A stretch of DNA of 64,000 nucleotides from Gammaproteobacteria bacterium (GTDB taxonomy: Bacteria; Pseudomonadota; Gammaproteobacteria; Thiohalobacterales; Thiohalobacteraceae). Location of the stretch: positions 7,268-71,267 of the forward strand of contig JAHJQQ010000026.1 in the NCBI GenBank assembly GCA_018819175.1, read 5' to 3'. Shown piece after piece: positions 61,166-64,000 of the stretch. The notes beneath the pieces are model-generated. The model searched no databases, was not told the DNA's origin, and worked only from the letters and a program-made list of their open reading frames with translations. Position 1 is the stretch's first letter, and each line of letters starts with the position of its first letter. A program made the position numbers and the translations under genes.

Positions 61166-62678
61166 AACTCGGTAACGTCTCCCTGATCGGTATGGAAAAG
61201 AAGAACGTGCTGCCGTGATCGGGCTCGGATTCGATCCAGATCCGCCCTCCATGGCGATGGACAACACGTCGGCACACCGCCAGTCCTATCCCGGTGCCCG
61301 GGTACGTCTGATCGGTGTGCAATCGCTTGAAAATCTCGAATATATGCTCATAGTGATTCTGTTCGATGCCAATACCGTTATCGCGGACAGAGATCACCCA
61401 TTCCTTGTCTTCCTGAGTTGCCGATATGTGAACCTGCGGCCGGCTGGCGGTATTGTATTTGATGCCATTGCCGATCAGGTTTCCGAACAGTTGCGACAAC
61501 TGGGATGGATCGCCCATGACTGTCGGGAGTCTGTCATGGGTTATGTGCAGGTCGGCATGTTCAAGGTCTGCCTCGAACAGTCGTGCAGTTTCGTCGACAA
61601 TTGCTTCAAGATCGACAGGTACAAATGAACGGGCACGGGAATCGACGCGTGAGTAGGCAAGCAGATCATTGATGAGGGTATGCATGCGCTGAGTGTTATC
61701 GACGGTGCGCTTGATCCAGTAATGTGCCTCGCTGTCGAGTTTATCACCGTATTCACGCTCCAAGAGCTGAACGAATCCACTGATGCCGCGTAGCGGGGTC
61801 TGCAGGTCATGTGAGGCGATATAGGCGAACTGCTGCAGCTCGACATTACTGCGGACCAATGCCTCGTTGGCTGACAGCAGTTCTGTCGTACGCTCTTCCA
61901 CGCGTTGCTCAAGTTCCTGATTCAGCGCGCGCAAGCTGTCTTCCAGTGCCTTGCGCTGGGATATGTCCACAACCGCACTCAAGATGTACAGCTGCTCCTG
62001 ATGGATGATCGGGGTCAGTCCGATCTCCACCGCAACTTCACTGCCATCCTTGCGTGCCGCATGCAGATCGCGTCCGGCACCCATGGCACGTGTTGTGGGA
62101 TGTGCAGTGAAGCCGCTGCGAAGTTCCGGATGTTTTATTCGCAGGCGTTCAGGTACCAGAATGTCTACAGGTCTACCGATCAGTTCGTGGGTATCGTAAC
62201 CAAACAAATGCAGCGCCTCGGCATTGGTCAGCACAATGTTGCCATCGGTATCGGTCATCAGCATTGCGGTCGGCGCGGATTCTATAATCTGCTGTACCTG
62301 ATGTTCACGTTCGGCGAGGTTTTCACGTGTCAAGTGTATCTGCCAGCACAGCAGCGCGGTGCCCCAGATGGCGAACAGCGAAAGCACGCGATTTGTCAGG
62401 ATGACAACAGCATCGCCACCGGGTGTGGAAAATATGGCGCCAAGCACGACAAGTACCGAGACCCCGAATGCCGTTACCCAGACAGTCGCGGGGCGCGGGG
62501 CTCGGTAGGCGGCCCAGACTGCCAGCAGGTAGGTTATGCCGGTAGCGATACCGGTGTTCAGGCTGAGATCGATTGCAAAGATGATGAAGGAATACAGGAT
62601 TATCGCGGCATATATAGCCTGGCCGCGGAACGCAGATCCACTGTGATGCGTGTCGACGTGATTGAGGACGTTCTGCAT
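61146..62678 (-). CDS. Membrane sensor histidine kinase with PAS domain
   Basis: The 510-aa protein has an N-terminal membrane region of four hydrophobic helices (about residues 20-115), a PAS domain (about 128-240, AMLMTDTDGNIVLTNAEALH), a coiled linker and a HisKA domain with YIASHDLQTPLRGISG (H290). The HATPase_c domain has VMGDPSQLSQLFGNLIGNGI, ISVRDNGIGIEQNHYEHIF and GTGIGLAVCRRVVHRHGG. The catalytic residues look complete. It is the partner of the receiver-only protein, whose start lies inside its last codons. The stimulus is unknown. Confidence 0.92.
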   Translation of the reverse strand: MQNVLNHVDTHHSGSAFRGQAIYAAIILYSFIIFAIDLSLNTGIATGITYLLAVWAAYRAPRPATVWVTAFGVSVLVVLGAIFSTPGGDAVVILTNRVLSLFAIWGTALLCWQIHLTRENLAEREHQVQQIIESAPTAMLMTDTDGNIVLTNAEALHLFGYDTHELIGRPVDILVPERLRIKHPELRSGFTAHPTTRAMGAGRDLHAARKDGSEVAVEIGLTPIIHQEQLYILSAVVDISQRKALEDSLRALNQELEQRVEERTTELLSANEALVRSNVELQQFAYIASHDLQTPLRGISGFVQLLEREYGDKLDSEAHYWIKRTVDNTQRMHTLINDLLAYSRVDSRARSFVPVDLEAIVDETARLFEADLEHADLHITHDRLPTVMGDPSQLSQLFGNLIGNGIKYNTASRPQVHISATQEDKEWVISVRDNGIGIEQNHYEHIFEIFKRLHTDQTYPGTGIGLAVCRRVVHRHGGRIWIESEPDHGSTFFFSIPIRETLPSYEQPNP

Positions 62679-63049
62679 CAGCGAGTTATTCTGGCGTGGT
62701 CGTTGTTGCCAAACCGATCATCCCTGTCGTTATCTCAGTGAATGAGTAACATTGCTCTTATCGCCAACGTTCAGTGGCAGCCCGTTTGTATTTGGATTTT
62801 TAAGGGGAGCGAGTTTCTCGAAGTGTACAATAGTCGCGAGTAACTGCAAGGTCTTGTGGACGAGCGCACAGATTGTTGCTTAAGAGGCACAACCTTTAAT
62901 TTAGAAGGGCTATGTTGCGGTGGGTAAATTCCGCGACCAGCGAATCAGCCGGCTGATCAACGAATCGCCTGGCGAAGAGTCAGCTCAGAGTAGTACGCGA
63001 ATGCAGCAACGGCGGTTCAGCGTAAAGCAGGGGCGGGGAGCATGATCGA

Positions 63050-63090
63050 TTCGGCTGGGACTGCATATGTCGATCAGTGTCGCGGCGTAA
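63050..63090 (+). pseudogene. 3' remnant of a second HigA-type antitoxin gene
   Basis: TTCGGCTGGGACTGCATATG... up to GCGGCGTAA matches the end of the antitoxin gene at 60247-60525 with three or four base differences and reads RLGLHMSISVAA then stop. No upstream part of the gene is seen. It is directly followed by a CTAAGGAACCTCTGAT repeat. Confidence 0.6.
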
Positions 63091-63181
63091 CTAAGGAACC
63101 TCTGATAAATCCAGTGATACCCGTCATTGCTTCGCTTCGCTCGCAATGACGGCATTACGGTATTAATCAGACCTCCCTTAG
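63091..63181. repeat. Small inverted-end repeat (91 bp)
   Basis: CTAAGGAACCTCTGAT at 63091 is mirrored by ATCAGACCTCCCTTAG ending at 63181. Inside is a TCATTGCTTCGCTTCGCTCG / CGAGCGAAGCGAAGCAATGA-type palindrome. It is a minimal member of the CTCTGATTAA family. Confidence 0.65.
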
Positions 63182-63350
63182 ACAATAATAGATTTACCTA
63201 ATACAGCCTCACCTTCCACCCGACCAGGCTTGACGATAGGCAGAAGCAGCCTATCGTTCAATACTACGTAATCCACCTATTACACTGTTCTGTTTTCATT
63301 CGACATGTTGGGTAGTCTTTGAGTCGAGCTTAACCAAGGAAGGAACCTCA

Positions 63351-63884
63351 ATGAATAAGCGACATTTATATCAATTAGTCACATCTATTTCTTACGCCGC
63401 AGAAAACAGAGATGCCTATACTGCGAATCATCAGAGAGGGGTATCAAGCCTGTCAAGGAGAATAGCTCAAGGATTGAACTTGCCAAAAGACCAGATCGAT
63501 TCTGTCAGAATTGCTGGTACGCTGCATGATATTGGTAAACTCGGGATTCCTACAGCAATACTTTCAAAAACAGGAAAACTTAGAAAAGAAGAGTTTGACT
63601 TAATTAAACTTCACTCCATTATCGGCGAAGATATTTTAAAAGATATACAATTTCCATGGCCTATAGCGGCAATAGTGCGACAACACCATGAAAGATTGGA
63701 TGGTTCTGGTTACCCAGATAGGTTAAAAGCGAATAATATTCTCATGGAGGCTAAAATCTTAGCAGTAGCGGATGTGGTAGAATCAATGACACGATCACGT
63801 TCGTATCGAAAGGCTTTGGGCCTGGAAATAGCGCTTGATGAACTCAAGAAAAACATAAATTGTAGTAATCGCGACTTGATCTGA
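63351..63884 (+). CDS. HD-GYP domain protein, probably truncated
   Basis: The 177-aa protein has an HD-GYP c-di-GMP phosphodiesterase core: NRDAYTANHQRGVSSLSRRI, then IAGTLHDIGKLGIPTAILSK (HD), HERLDGSGYPDRLKAN (GYP) and ILAVADVVESMTRSRSYRKA. A normal domain would continue to an FDPxVVxAF-type helix. Here the frame ends in KKNINCSNRDLI at the junction with sequence of an IS element, so the C-terminus is lost. AAGGAAGG precedes the ATG. The gene is clearly more AT-rich than the rest of the window, suggesting recent acquisition. Confidence 0.85.
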   Translation: MNKRHLYQLVTSISYAAENRDAYTANHQRGVSSLSRRIAQGLNLPKDQIDSVRIAGTLHDIGKLGIPTAILSKTGKLRKEEFDLIKLHSIIGEDILKDIQFPWPIAAIVRQHHERLDGSGYPDRLKANNILMEAKILAVADVVESMTRSRSYRKALGLEIALDELKKNINCSNRDLI

Positions 63885-64000
63885 CAGTTACCGGATTTTC
63901 GGAAGCGTCTGTCAGGTCAAGTTCAGATTATGAACTTCTCCTTCCAGATTTGTTTGCCGTCCTCCAAGGTCGCCATCGGCGTTCTGCCGCAGCACATCTT
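63885..64000 (-). mobile_element. IS481-type insertion element, right part outside window
   Basis: The minus-strand frame from the window edge to a TGA at 63923-63925 reads KMCCGRTPMATLEDGKQIWK and then EKFII. This is the C-terminal end seen in integrase-type (IS481-like) transposases with a GRTP motif. The element's end is probably near 63883, just at the end of the HD-GYP frame. The main part of the transposase lies outside the window. Confidence 0.6.

Larger units (their letters stand above)
62679..63350. other. 672-bp gene-free region with a gene remnant and a repeat
   Basis: It contains a remnant of a HigA-like gene (63050-63090) and a 91-bp inverted-end repeat (63091-63181), both described separately. 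A GATAGGC/GCCTATC hairpin at 63235-63255 lies about 95 bp upstream of the HD-GYP gene and could be a regulatory stem. The remainder shows no supported gene. Confidence 0.6.

Overview
The window looks like the chromosome of a Gram-negative proteobacterium. It carries RND pumps with TolC-type and TonB-dependent outer-membrane proteins, a DUF3579 protein, an EF-P-like YeiP protein, and a DUF4212/acetate-type symporter pair followed by a DUF294 regulator. A free-living gammaproteobacterium with an autotrophic or sulfur/nitrogen-type lifestyle is my best guess, but this is inference and no marker gene fixes the taxon. I found no rRNA, tRNA or CRISPR array. Nearly all the space is ordinary chromosomal coding sequence. 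The intergenic gaps are unusually rich in small repeats: a MITE-like family, REP-type palindromes, and a 230-bp duplicated block.

Layout. 1-2.3 kb: a truncated CusB/CusC-like efflux pair and, divergently, a frameshifted porin remnant. 2.7-4.0 kb: a periplasmic sorbosone-dehydrogenase-like propeller protein. 4.2-9.0 kb: a sodium/acetate-type symporter (small and large subunits), a cNMP-CBS-DUF294 regulator and a DnaQ-like exonuclease. 9.4-20.7 kb: one co-directional block with an acetolactate-synthase-like ThDP enzyme, a TonB-dependent receptor, two short divergent citrate-synthase-fold proteins, a periplasmic substrate-binding protein, and a 1483-aa hybrid kinase/GGDEF/EAL protein. 21.1-25.6 kb: a phosphorylase-kinase alpha/beta-like protein and glucokinase, suggesting control of glycogen or glucose. 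25.6-29.7 kb: an RND drug-type pump and its adaptor. 29.7-40.1 kb: housekeeping and small genes (ppGpp-hydrolase-like HD protein, YdcH-like, GIY-YIG, RhlE helicase, lipoprotein, DUF3579, SprT, patatin, EfpL, GNAT, membrane proteins).

41.0-52.7 kb is the centrepiece: a 13-gene operon, mostly with 4-bp overlaps, encoding an Mbx/Mbs-type membrane complex. Its order is MrpE-F-G, MbhD, MbhE/MrpB, MrpC, MrpD, a second MrpD/NuoL-like subunit, then NuoH-, NuoB-, NuoC- and NuoD-like subunits. The last gene fuses a NuoI-like ferredoxin to a GltD/NfnB-type flavoprotein. A ferritin-like gene overlaps its end. The NuoD-like subunit keeps only the first Cys of each [NiFe]-hydrogenase CxxC pair, as described for the archaeal MBX/MBS branch. 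It is therefore neither a hydrogenase nor complex I. I infer that it couples NAD(P)H/ferredoxin-level electron transfer to Na+/H+ transport.

52.8-64 kb: c-di-GMP proteins (PAS-GGDEF-EAL, PilJ-PAS-GGDEF, HD-GYP), a lipase-maturation-factor-like protein, a HigBA-like toxin-antitoxin pair, a histidine kinase/response regulator pair, and at the right edge an HD-GYP gene apparently cut by an IS481-type element.
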